DNA from: an uncultured Selenomonadaceae bacterium
GTDB lineage: Bacteria > Bacillota > Negativicutes > Selenomonadales > Selenomonadaceae
Direction: 5' to 3'
Assembly: GCA_910579115.1 (NCBI GenBank)
Contig: CAJTSO010000039.1
Coordinates: 1-18,833 of the forward strand
DNA length: 18,833 nt
A program made the translations under genes and the position numbers. This document shows positions 1 to 7,385 of the stretch, piece after piece (position 1 is the stretch's first letter; the number at the start of each line of letters is the position of its first letter). Under the pieces are notes generated by a model that saw only the letters and a list, made by a program, of their open reading frames with translations, searched no databases and was not told the DNA's origin.

Positions 1-17
1 CCTTATAGGGCTTGTTC

Positions 18-42
18 AAACCACCGGTTCAACCGGTGGTTT
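18..42 (+). terminator. Hairpin terminator of an upstream gene
   Basis: A perfect 10-bp stem, AAACCACCGG at 18-27 pairing with CCGGTGGTTT at 33-42, closes a 5-base loop and runs into a moderately T-rich stretch. It lies 138 bases before enolase, so it most likely ends transcription of a gene left of the window. The T tract is short, so termination strength is uncertain. Confidence 0.55.
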
Positions 43-180
43 TGATTGGTTGAAATTTTCTTAAAATATCCCCAATATTGATGAAATTATTGTGGGAATG
101 TGGTAAACTATAACGAGCAAAGTGTGTCGAGAAATCTGTGGAATTTTGACTGATTTTATGAAACTTTAGGAGGCAGTTCA

Positions 181-1476
181 ATGGAAGCAACAAAAATCGT
201 AAAGGTCATTGGTCGTCAGATTGTGGATTCCCGCGCCAACCCTACTGTTGAAGCAGAGGTGTTCCTCGCTGACGGCAGCATGGGACGCGCCGCATCCCCT
301 TCCGGGGCATCTACCGGTCAGTTTGAAGCTCTCGAGCTCCGGGATGGTGATAAGTCCCGTTATGTGGGAAAGGGCGTGCTGAAGGCCGTGGCCAATGTAA
401 ACGGGCCTATCGCCGAAGCCATTGTGGGCTTGGATGCAAGTGACGTCTATGCTGTTGATCAGGCGATGCTCGCCCTTGATGGCACCGAGGATAAGTCCAG
501 GCTGGGCGCGAATGCTATTCTAGCTGTTTCTTTGGCTGTTGCCAAGGCGGCGGCTCAGTCTGCCGGTTTGCCCCTCTATCGTTTCCTCGGCGGTACCGCG
601 GCCAATGTTTTGCCGGTGCCAATGATGAATATTCTGAACGGTGGCGCTCATGCCGCCAATACTGTCGATACCCAGGAATTCATGATCATGCCTGCCGGAG
701 CCCCCAATTTTGCTGAGGGTCTTCGCTGGTGCACCGAGGTTTTCCATGCTCTTCAGGGTCTGCTGAAGGCAGAAGGGTTGGCCACCTCTGTGGGCGATGA
801 GGGCGGTTTTGCGCCAAACCTTAAAACTGATGAAGAGTGCATCGAATACATCATGAAAGCCATTGAGAAGGCTGGCTATACTCCGGGCAAGGATTTTGTC
901 CTGGCCATCGATGCTGCTGCCAGTGAGTGGAAGGGCGAAAAGCCGGGTACCTACAAGCTGCCGAAGCAGGGGACTGAATTTACTACCGATGAGCTCATCG
1001 AACATTGGGCAAAGCTGTCTGACAAGTATCCTATCGCTTCGCTTGAGGATGGTCTTGACGAAGAGGACTGGGAAGGCTGGCAGAAGCTCACCGCCAGGCT
1101 GGGCAAGCGCCTCCAGCTGGTAGGTGACGACCTCTTCGTTACCAATACGAAGCGTTTGGCGAAGGGTATCGAGCTGACCGCCGGTAATGCGATTCTCATC
1201 AAGCTGAATCAGATCGGTTCTCTCTCTGAGACAATTGCAGCCATGCAGCTGGCGGCCAATAATGGCTTCCGGGCAGTAGTCAGCCATCGCAGCGGTGAAA
1301 CGGAAGATGTTACGATTGCTGATCTGGTAGTTGCCATGAATGCCGGTCAGATCAAAACCGGCGCTCCCAACCGCTCTGAGCGCGTTGCAAAGTACAATCA
1401 GCTTCTCCGCATTGAGGAACAGCTGGGCGGCAAGGCGGCCTATAACGGAGCCGAGCTGCTGGCTCGCCTGAAGTAA
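181..1476 (+). CDS. eno: Enolase (phosphopyruvate hydratase)
   Basis: Cytoplasmic glycolytic enzyme that interconverts 2-phosphoglycerate and phosphoenolpyruvate with Mg2+. The 431-residue length is normal for bacterial enolase. The catalytic pair is visible: Glu207 in GDEGGFAP and Lys341 in LIKLNQIGS. The metal ligands are Asp244, Glu289 and the Asp316-Asp317 pair of GDDLFVTN. The substrate loop SHRSGE occupies 368-373, with His369, Arg370 and Ser371 matching E. coli numbering. The start is set by AGGAGG at 168-173, seven bases before the ATG. A hairpin before it and a terminator after it suggest a single-gene transcript. In many Bacillota eno ends a glycolytic cluster (gap-pgk-tpi-gpm-eno), and the hairpin at 18-42 could follow such a gene. 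Nothing is odd in the protein. Confidence 0.98.
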   Translation: MEATKIVKVIGRQIVDSRANPTVEAEVFLADGSMGRAASPSGASTGQFEALELRDGDKSRYVGKGVLKAVANVNGPIAEAIVGLDASDVYAVDQAMLALDGTEDKSRLGANAILAVSLAVAKAAAQSAGLPLYRFLGGTAANVLPVPMMNILNGGAHAANTVDTQEFMIMPAGAPNFAEGLRWCTEVFHALQGLLKAEGLATSVGDEGGFAPNLKTDEECIEYIMKAIEKAGYTPGKDFVLAIDAAASEWKGEKPGTYKLPKQGTEFTTDELIEHWAKLSDKYPIASLEDGLDEEDWEGWQKLTARLGKRLQLVGDDLFVTNTKRLAKGIELTAGNAILIKLNQIGSLSETIAAMQLAANNGFRAVVSHRSGETEDVTIADLVVAMNAGQIKTGAPNRSERVAKYNQLLRIEEQLGGKAAYNGAELLARLK

Positions 1477-1498
1477 CAGGAATACACGAAAAACGATT

Positions 1499-1553
1499 AC
1501 TCCCCTCGGGTGGACAGGAGCTGGAAGACCTGGCCGCTCAAGGGGAGTTTTTT
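1499..1553 (+). terminator. Rho-independent terminator after eno
   Basis: ACTCCCCT at 1499-1506 pairs with AGGGGAGT at 1541-1548, and T residues run on to 1553. The 34-base loop is unusually long and can fold a smaller inner stem (CAGG with CCTG), so the structure is a branched hairpin. It begins 22 bases after the eno stop codon. Confidence 0.75.
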
Positions 1554-1724
1554 CGTTTTTGAATAATTGAAGGTACTGGTAAAACAGACCTTTATTATCA
1601 CCCCAAATATTTTCGTTTCCATTGGACGCACACAAGCAGGACAATGACAGGTGGATGTTGAAATATACCATCCGTGGTTAAGCAGTTAATTGCAGGAGAT
1701 AACTTGAAAGGAGACATTTTAGTC

Positions 1725-2708
1725 ATGAGTTTATTTGGCGGGGGAGTGGTTTCCCTTTTTATCCTGATTGGCGCTGTGATGCTGTTTCTTCATTTTGTTC
1801 CCATCGGGCTGTGGATTTCTGCCATTGCGGCCGGGGTCAGGATCAGCATATTTAATCTTGTGGGCATGAGGCTTCGCCGGGTTGTTCCGGAGAAAATTGT
1901 TCTGCCCCTTATCAAGGCGAATAAGGCCGGTCTTGATGTGAATGTCAACCAGCTGGAGGCCCACTACCTGGCCGGTGGCGATGTGGACAATGTGGTAGAT
2001 GCCCTCATCGCTGCCCATCGGGCCGAGATACCATTGCCCTTTGCCCGGAGCGCGGCTATTGACTTGGCGGGGCGGGATGTTCTGGAAGCCGTTCAGATGA
2101 GCGTGAATCCCAAGGTAATTGAGACTCCGGTAATCTCTGCCGTTGCCAAGAATGGTATCGAGCTGAAAATCGTTGCCCGGGTTACTGTCCGGGCAGATAT
2201 TGACCGGCTGGTGGGCGGCGCTGGGGAAGCGACCATAATCGCCCGGGTTGGGGAAGGTATCGTCACTACCGTTGGTTCAGCCGAAAGCCATACCGCCGTA
2301 CTGGAAAGCCCTGACGATATTTCCAAGGTGGTTTTGGGCAAGGGCCTTGACGCAGGCACTGCCTTCCAGATTTTGTCCATTGATATTGCCGATGTGGACG
2401 TAGGAAGAAATATCGGCGCGGCCCTTATGACTGATCAGGCCGAGGCTGATAAGCGCATTGCCCAGGCAAAGGCCGAGGAACGCCGGGCCATGGCGGTGGC
2501 GAAGGAGCAGGAAATGAAGGCATATACCCAGGAGATGGAAGCCAGGGTGGTGGAGGCTCAGGCTGAAGTGCCCCATGCAATGGCACAGGCTCTCCGGGAG
2601 GGGAAGCTTGGGGTAATGGATTATTATAACCTGAATAATATCAAGGCTGATACCGATATGCGGGATGCGATTGCCGGAAAAGGGGACACTGCTCCAAATG
2701 GTAAATAA
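1725..2708 (+). CDS. floA: Flotillin-like protein FloA (SPFH family)
   Basis: Membrane scaffold protein of the bacterial flotillin family, which organises membrane microdomains and affects fluidity, secretion and signalling. An N-terminal hydrophobic segment covers about residues 8-41. The SPFH region follows, with strongly conserved stretches such as GRDVLEAVQMSVNPKVIET and VGGAGEATIIARVGEGI. An Ala/Glu-rich coiled coil after about residue 240 (DQAEADKRIAQAKAEERRA) and a conserved tail (REGKLGVMDYYNL) complete the fold. I chose the ATG at 1725 (327 residues, close to the usual 330) over the in-frame ATG at 1674, because AAAGGAG at 1707-1713 precedes it and the family N-terminus begins near here. 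A TTG at 1704 with AGGAG just before it is another candidate. No nfeD gene, the usual partner, lies directly upstream. The next gene starts two bases after the stop, so the two are probably co-transcribed. Confidence 0.95.
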   Translation: MSLFGGGVVSLFILIGAVMLFLHFVPIGLWISAIAAGVRISIFNLVGMRLRRVVPEKIVLPLIKANKAGLDVNVNQLEAHYLAGGDVDNVVDALIAAHRAEIPLPFARSAAIDLAGRDVLEAVQMSVNPKVIETPVISAVAKNGIELKIVARVTVRADIDRLVGGAGEATIIARVGEGIVTTVGSAESHTAVLESPDDISKVVLGKGLDAGTAFQILSIDIADVDVGRNIGAALMTDQAEADKRIAQAKAEERRAMAVAKEQEMKAYTQEMEARVVEAQAEVPHAMAQALREGKLGVMDYYNLNNIKADTDMRDAIAGKGDTAPNGK

Positions 2709-2710
2709 TT

Positions 2711-3238
2711 ATGACTGAATCCATAGCGGCTTTAATATTTCCTGTCCTGTTCATGATGATGCTGCTGCATATTGTGAAAGGACTGCTTGGGAAACAGCGG
2801 ATTGAATCAGGGGGAGGAACTCCTGAAAGACAGGATACAGTTACAGATAACGCTGAAATGATACCAGACGGTAATCAGTCAGATGATTTGGGCTTTGAGA
2901 TACCACGGATGCGTCACGCCCCGCGGATAGAGCGTCAGGGTGGTGTCTATCAGGGCGATGTTTACCACGAAACAAAGGCTCACGGTACCGGTAATATTTA
3001 CGAGCGCCGCGAGGCCTGTCAAGCCTCGGAAAGGGGAAGCTCTATCTATGAGGGGCGGAACCGCTGTTCAGGGGAGATGGCCCCGTCGGAATATAGCGGA
3101 GCCGGACCTATTCCCGTTGCTGATGAAAGCCCGGTACAAAAGCCGGGAAAAGATGTTTTGCTGACAGCCAGGGAGTTGCGGGCGGCCATTATTGCTTCAG
3201 AGGTATTAGGAAAACCCAAGGCCCTGCGGAGAAGATAG
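2711..3238 (+). CDS. Small single-membrane-span protein downstream of floA
   Basis: Unrecognised 175-residue protein. Residues 6-26 form one hydrophobic segment, and the basic residues after it (HIVKGLLGKQR) predict a cytoplasmic tail. Residues 30-145 are polar, rich in Gly, Arg and Glu, and probably disordered. The last 25 residues form a compact, partly helical, basic end (TARELRAAIIASEVLGKPK then ALRRR). I have an impression, not checkable here, that a similar C-terminal Ser-Glu-x-Leu-Gly-x-Pro motif occurs in other small Bacillota membrane proteins. It starts two bases after the floA stop and has no good Shine-Dalgarno sequence of its own, so translational coupling to floA is likely. By position it may be a FloA-associated membrane protein, analogous in place but not evidently in sequence to YqfB behind YqfA in Bacillus. 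The function is unknown. Confidence 0.75.
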   Translation: MTESIAALIFPVLFMMMLLHIVKGLLGKQRIESGGGTPERQDTVTDNAEMIPDGNQSDDLGFEIPRMRHAPRIERQGGVYQGDVYHETKAHGTGNIYERREACQASERGSSIYEGRNRCSGEMAPSEYSGAGPIPVADESPVQKPGKDVLLTARELRAAIIASEVLGKPKALRRR

Positions 3239-3300
3239 AATGTTTATCCCAAGTCTCCCCTAAAGAGGAGCCAATGAGACGGATTAGCTGCTCCCTCTAA

Positions 3301-3343
3301 GCCTCCCCTTTAGGGGAGGTGGCACCGCAGGTGCCGGAGGGGT
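3301..3343. repeat. Palindromic repeat unit A (double hairpin)
   Basis: The first hairpin is CCTCCCCT (3302-3309), loop TT, AGGGGAGG (3312-3319). The second is GGCACC (3321-3326), loop GCA, GGTGCC (3330-3335). The unit ends with GGAGGGGT at 3336-3343. It shares its framework with the unit 21 bases downstream. Confidence 0.9.
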
Positions 3344-3363
3344 AACATATAATCGGTCTGATA

Positions 3364-3402
3364 GCCTCCCCTGTAGGGGAGGTGCCCGAAGGGCGGAGGG
3401 GT
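3364..3402. repeat. Palindromic repeat unit B (double hairpin)
   Basis: The first hairpin is CCTCCCCT (3365-3372), loop GT, AGGGGAGG (3375-3382). The second is GCCC (3384-3387), loop GAA, GGGC (3391-3394). The unit ends with GGAGGGGT at 3395-3402. Its first stem and tail match unit A almost exactly, while the second stem differs in sequence but keeps its pairing, which points to selection for structure. Confidence 0.9.
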
Positions 3403-3427
3403 GAAAAGACAATGCTGAGAAATTTGT

Positions 3428-3465
3428 AATTTCACTCCTCAGTCGCTTTCAGCGACAGCTCCTAC
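3428..3465 (-). repeat. Diverged palindromic unit C, opposite orientation
   Basis: Read on the minus strand this has the same layout as units A and B: GTAGGAGCT, then the hairpin GTCGCT/AGCGAC (pairing positions 3442-3447 and 3451-3456), then GAGGAGTGAAA. The matching flanks (GTAGGGGAG and GAGGGGTGAAA in unit B) suggest a diverged member of one family inserted the other way round. Confidence 0.65.
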
Positions 3466-3514
3466 AAACTACTAATTTCAGCCATCACTATGTTTGGCTT
3501 CTCTAAGTAGTTTG
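3465..3514. repeat. Nested palindrome
   Basis: CAAACTACT at 3465-3473 pairs with AGTAGTTTG at 3506-3514, and AGCCA at 3480-3484 pairs with TGGCT at 3495-3499. Both stems share the same centre (3489.5), separated by a six-by-six internal loop. Two hairpins carrying the same 14-base string AGTCGCTTTCAGCG (3441-3454 and 3531-3544) sit almost symmetrically on either side. Confidence 0.75.
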
Positions 3515-3564
3515 CATGGCTCGCGCTAAAAGTCGCTTTCAGCGGCTTAAGCGCTCATGCCAAC
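3510..3564. repeat. Hairpin element D, overlapping the nested palindrome
   Basis: The inner stem AAGTCGCT (3530-3537) pairs with AGCGGCTT (3541-3548) using one G-T wobble. The outer stems are GCGCT (3523-3527) with AGCGC (3550-3554) and GCATG (3514-3518) with CATGC (3556-3560), with a bulge between. Its left arm uses bases also needed by the palindrome 3465-3514, so the two folds exclude each other. Confidence 0.7.
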
Positions 3565-3620
3565 CTACAGGGGAGCCTATGAGGCGGTTGTATATTTACA
3601 TGATCCACGGAGTAGCATAG

Positions 3621-6600
3621 ATGTCAAAAGATACAGGAGCCGGTTTTTTTGAAATCATTTCCGGCAGGGCAGGGACCGGTAAGACCTATCGGTGCCTAAG
3701 GGAAATTGCAGATAAGATGAGGGGAGAGCCTTTGGGCGCTCCCCTTATTATCATCGTGCCGGAGCACGAAACCTATCGGGTGGAAAGAGAACTCTGCAAT
3801 CTGATGCAGAATAATGGCCGAGGCTTCATCCGGGCCTTTGTAGTGGGCTTCCGCCGCCTGTCCTATCATGTTTTGGCTTATGATGGCGTGGTTCAGGAGC
3901 CGGAGCTTTCAGAATTGGGCAGGCAGCTTATCCTCAAGCGGATCCTTATGGAGAATGAATTCAAAAGCTTTGGCCGGGGAGCGAAACAGCCTGAGTTTGT
4001 CAGCGAAATTTCCTCCCTGCTGGTGGAATTCAAAAGCTATGGGGTGCTTGAGCATTACCGGGAGCGCGTGGCCGATGGGGAATTTCCTGTAGAGGAGGAT
4101 TCTATCCGGCAAAAGTTAGAAGACATGGACAGACTGTCCTCTCTTTATGATAAGTCCTTGGAAAATCCGGCAGACGGTCAGTTGATGTATTCCGATGACC
4201 ATCGCCTGATGCAAAAGCTGCTGGAGGAGATTCCCGGGAGCAGCTTCCTCCAGGGGGCCGAGGTATGGGTCGATGGCTTTGCCTTTTTTGAGCCCATAGA
4301 GGTTGAGATTCTTCGGGCGGTTATGAACCGGGGCTGCCCCTTGCATCTTACTCTGGCCGGTGAATTGGACGAAAAGAGTATTTACAGCAGAGAGTTGACC
4401 ATCTTCCAGCGCCAGCAGGACACCTGCCGGCGGCTTACAGCGAGAAATGGCGTATGTTCGTTGGGAAAACCGGCCAGGTGGACGGCTCTTACGAAAAATT
4501 ACCGGTTTAGTGAGGCGCAAGAACATCCAGAAGGCGGGAAAGCCTTTGAAGATTTGGAAAGGCACCTGTTTTCCTTTACACCTGTCAGGGAAACCGTCAA
4601 CCGTCAGGTAGATTTATCCTGTCTGAGAATGGTTGAGGCCGCAAACCGCAGGCGGGAGGTTGAACTGGCCGCGGCTGATATTCGCCGCCTATGCCGGGAC
4701 AGGGGTTACCATTACGGCGATATTGCAATACTGACCAGAGACATGGAGGAGTATGGGTTCCTTCTGATCCGGGTCATGAGGGATTATGAGATCCCCTGTT
4801 ATTGTGATGAAAAGATTTCTGCCATTGACCATCCTTTGGCTGAGCTGCTTGTTTCCCTATTGCAGATTTTTGTCGGTAAACGGGGCGGCTGGCGTTATGA
4901 GGATGTTTTTCGGGTTTTGAAAACCGGTTTTTTCCAGCCTTCCCGGGATGAGATCCATCGGCTGGAAAATTATGCTATTGAATTTGGCATCCATGGCAGA
5001 GGACGCTGGACTGGCACTGCACCCTGGGAAGCATACCGGGGCAGACGGGCAGGGAAGGAAATACCGGAGGAGCAAAAGCGCTGTCTGGAGGAAATAAACG
5101 ATATAAGGGACAGGGCGCTGAAGCCCCTTATAGAGCTTGAGGGGAAAATAAAGGCGGGAGCAGCTTCCCTTACTGTGGGTAAAATCAGCAGGATCCTTTA
5201 CGACTTTCTCATTGAGCTGAACGTGCCTGAGACCTTGGAAGGATGGGCAAGGGAAGAATCGGAAACGGGAGAGCAGGAGCGTTCCCGCCGCCATGAACGA
5301 GTGTGGACTCAGGTGGTGGGTCTGCTGGAGGAACTCAAGCAGGCATTGGGAAATAATGTGCTGGATGATGATTACGACCGGAATTTGAAGCTGTATCGTC
5401 AGCTTCTTCAGGATGGCGTTGGCCGGATACAGTTCTCTCTGGTACCGCCGGGGCTTGACTATGTGACGATATCCTCATTGGACAGCAACAGCTTTGATAA
5501 TATAAGAGCTGTCTATGTTTTGGGGGCCAATGCGGGACTTATGCCAAGAGGCTGCGACACCAATGGATTTTTATCCCGTGAGGAGCGCCGTCTGATCAAT
5601 TCGGCGCTGGGGGTATCAATGCCCAATGTGGATAACGATGAACAGCCTCTCTGGGAAAGATATACCCTGTATCGGGCCTTTACCCGCATGAGGGAATACC
5701 TCTGGGTATCTTATGCGCTGATGGATGATAGCGGTAATGCCCTTATGCCCTCTGATATAGCTCATCGGATAATGGAAATCATCCCTGAATTGAAGCGGGA
5801 AAAGATAACGGTAGACGATTTGGGACTTATTCAGGCCGGTAATCTAAATGAAGTCGGCACAAATAAAGAAAGCAATCAGGCGCCCCGGCTTCGTGCCTGG
5901 CAGCTGGTTGACTCCCGGCAGTCAGTGATAAAGCTGGTCGGAGCCCTCAGGGAAATAAAGGGCCGGATAGCCCTGAAAAATGGCTCTGTCAATGATGGAG
6001 CCGGTGGGTCTGTAAAATACGATCCTGACCTGGGAATCAGGGAAGACGAGGAGCTGTGGGTTCAGGTATATAATTATGTAAAAGAGAAAACCGACGGTCA
6101 GCTTTTGGCGAAACTAAAGGCTGGCCTGTTTGCTGATGCCAAAACCAGTCTGACTCCGAAGCTGGCTGGCCGCCTTTATTTGAAGGGAACAGATAAGAAC
6201 CGTTATCTTTCCGGCAGCGTGTCTTCTCTGGAGAGCTTCAACGGCTGCCCGTACCAATACTTTGCCCAGCGGGGATTAAAGCTGAAAAAACGGGAGGAAT
6301 ATGGTTTTGAAGTGGCTGATAAAGGGACGCTTCTTCACAGTGTCATGGAAAACTTCATCAGCGGATTGCTGAAGAAGACCATAGATATAGCCAGCTTTGA
6401 TAGCGCGAGACTTGCGGAGGAACTGACGGACAAGGCGGCTGCCGATGTACGGAACAAAATCCTCATGCAGGATGACAGGATGAAAGGCCTGCTGAAACGG
6501 ATAAAGACTACGGCTCAGATAGCAATCGAGAGGCTGAAGGATTTAACCGATCCAAAGTCAGGCAGCCAGTTCGTTCCCTGCGGCGTTGAATTGAGCTTTG

Positions 6601-7385
6601 GGCGTAAAGAGGGCGGCATCACCTATGACGGACGAAGTATCGCCGCAAAGGCCTGTCAGTTAAAGCTGGAGAAGGATATCTCCCTGCGCCTCACCGGGAT
6701 AATCGACCGGCTGGATGTAATGAAGGATGAGGATGGGCAGGAGTACGTGCTGGTAATCGATTATAAGACCGGCAGCCGCAAGCTGTCGCTGGTGGATTTG
6801 AGCGATGGACAGAGCTTGCAGCTTATTACTTATTTGATGCTGGCAAAAAGTCTCACTGGTTCAGAGGAAAATGTGTCTCTGCTTCCGGCGGGAGCCTTTT
6901 ATTTCCATGTCTGTAATCCCCAGATAGATGGAGATGAGCTGCCCTTAAAGACGCTGGCCAGAGATAACCCTGATGCAGGCAGAAATGAACTGGTATACGC
7001 CAAGGCAAAGGAAAAGCAGGATGCAGCGTTGAATTTTGAGGGATGGAGCCTTCAGGCTGAATCAGAGGCGGAACAGAGCAAAGGAAGCGGGCAGGAGAAA
7101 TCGGCGGAATTCCTTGAAGGCGTCTGCGTACTGGCCGAGGACAGACTGAAACAGGCAGGCAGGGAGATATTGTCGGGAAAGATCGATATCAATCCGTACC
7201 AGGGCGGGAATAAGAATGCCTGCCAGTATTGTGATTATTATGACGTATGCTGCTTTGATCCAAAGATTGAAGGTTACGAAGTAAGGCGGCCGGATATCCG
7301 GGAGGAAAGGGAACTGGAATCGCTCCTTTTGGCGGGGAAGCTGGTTGAGGCTGCTGATGAAAAGGATGAGGAGGAGCGTAGCTGA
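3621..7385 (+). CDS. addB: ATP-dependent helicase/deoxyribonuclease subunit B (AddB)
   Basis: Subunit of the AddAB complex, which unwinds and resects double-strand breaks to feed RecA and recognises Chi in Bacillota. The 1254-residue protein is slightly longer than B. subtilis AddB (about 1166). A phosphate-binding loop GRAGTGKT lies at 15-22. The C-terminal RecB-type nuclease domain is intact, with VIDYKTG at 1046-1052 (Asp1047, Lys1049) and the later QLITYL. The four iron-sulfur cysteines are visible as Cys876 plus Cys1201, Cys1204 and Cys1210 in a C-x2-C-x5-C pattern, so the cluster that locks the nuclease domain should form. GGAG at 3609-3612, eight bases upstream, sets the ATG. The stop codon overlaps the addA start by one base, so the subunits are translationally coupled. 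No clear promoter is seen after the repeat array. Confidence 0.97.
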   Translation: MSKDTGAGFFEIISGRAGTGKTYRCLREIADKMRGEPLGAPLIIIVPEHETYRVERELCNLMQNNGRGFIRAFVVGFRRLSYHVLAYDGVVQEPELSELGRQLILKRILMENEFKSFGRGAKQPEFVSEISSLLVEFKSYGVLEHYRERVADGEFPVEEDSIRQKLEDMDRLSSLYDKSLENPADGQLMYSDDHRLMQKLLEEIPGSSFLQGAEVWVDGFAFFEPIEVEILRAVMNRGCPLHLTLAGELDEKSIYSRELTIFQRQQDTCRRLTARNGVCSLGKPARWTALTKNYRFSEAQEHPEGGKAFEDLERHLFSFTPVRETVNRQVDLSCLRMVEAANRRREVELAAADIRRLCRDRGYHYGDIAILTRDMEEYGFLLIRVMRDYEIPCYCDEKISAIDHPLAELLVSLLQIFVGKRGGWRYEDVFRVLKTGFFQPSRDEIHRLENYAIEFGIHGRGRWTGTAPWEAYRGRRAGKEIPEEQKRCLEEINDIRDRALKPLIELEGKIKAGAASLTVGKISRILYDFLIELNVPETLEGWAREESETGEQERSRRHERVWTQVVGLLEELKQALGNNVLDDDYDRNLKLYRQLLQDGVGRIQFSLVPPGLDYVTISSLDSNSFDNIRAVYVLGANAGLMPRGCDTNGFLSREERRLINSALGVSMPNVDNDEQPLWERYTLYRAFTRMREYLWVSYALMDDSGNALMPSDIAHRIMEIIPELKREKITVDDLGLIQAGNLNEVGTNKESNQAPRLRAWQLVDSRQSVIKLVGALREIKGRIALKNGSVNDGAGGSVKYDPDLGIREDEELWVQVYNYVKEKTDGQLLAKLKAGLFADAKTSLTPKLAGRLYLKGTDKNRYLSGSVSSLESFNGCPYQYFAQRGLKLKKREEYGFEVADKGTLLHSVMENFISGLLKKTIDIASFDSARLAEELTDKAAADVRNKILMQDDRMKGLLKRIKTTAQIAIERLKDLTDPKSGSQFVPCGVELSFGRKEGGITYDGRSIAAKACQLKLEKDISLRLTGIIDRLDVMKDEDGQEYVLVIDYKTGSRKLSLVDLSDGQSLQLITYLMLAKSLTGSEENVSLLPAGAFYFHVCNPQIDGDELPLKTLARDNPDAGRNELVYAKAKEKQDAALNFEGWSLQAESEAEQSKGSGQEKSAEFLEGVCVLAEDRLKQAGREILSGKIDINPYQGGNKNACQYCDYYDVCCFDPKIEGYEVRRPDIREERELESLLLAGKLVEAADEKDEEERS

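Larger units (their letters stand above)
3251..3594. repeat. Hairpin-rich repeat array filling the gap before addB
   Basis: This accounts for nearly all of the 382-base gene-free stretch 3239-3620. In order it holds a degenerate hairpin (CTCCCCT/AGAGGAG, 3255-3270), two related palindromic units at 3301-3343 and 3364-3402, a diverged unit in opposite orientation at 3428-3465, a nested palindrome at 3465-3514, and another hairpin element at 3510-3564. The ends carry a 21-base direct repeat (17 of 21 identical): 3264-3284 and 3569-3589. No open frame here looks coding. The architecture resembles the dispersed palindromic repeats (REP or MITE-like) of many Bacillota genomes. It may attenuate transcription, stabilise mRNA ends, or be the residue of small non-autonomous elements. 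Confidence 0.8.

Noticed and set aside
78..114. eno promoter candidates (TTGATG at 78-83 with TAAACT or TATAAC at 104-114)
   Set aside because: Spacing is 20 bases or more, so no pair is convincing even though a promoter must exist between the hairpin at 18-42 and the gene.
520..1671. 383-residue open frame antisense to eno
   Set aside because: It lies almost wholly opposite enolase, has a poor start context and a low-quality composition. It is a by-product of the codon pattern of a highly expressed gene.
1674..1724. Upstream ATG extending FloA by 17 residues
   Set aside because: The extension lacks family resemblance, while the ATG at 1725 has AAAGGAG before it and gives the normal length.
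3301..3402. CRISPR-like repeat pair
   Set aside because: There are only two units, with a 20-base spacer, strong internal palindromes and no cas genes; this is a dispersed hairpin repeat.
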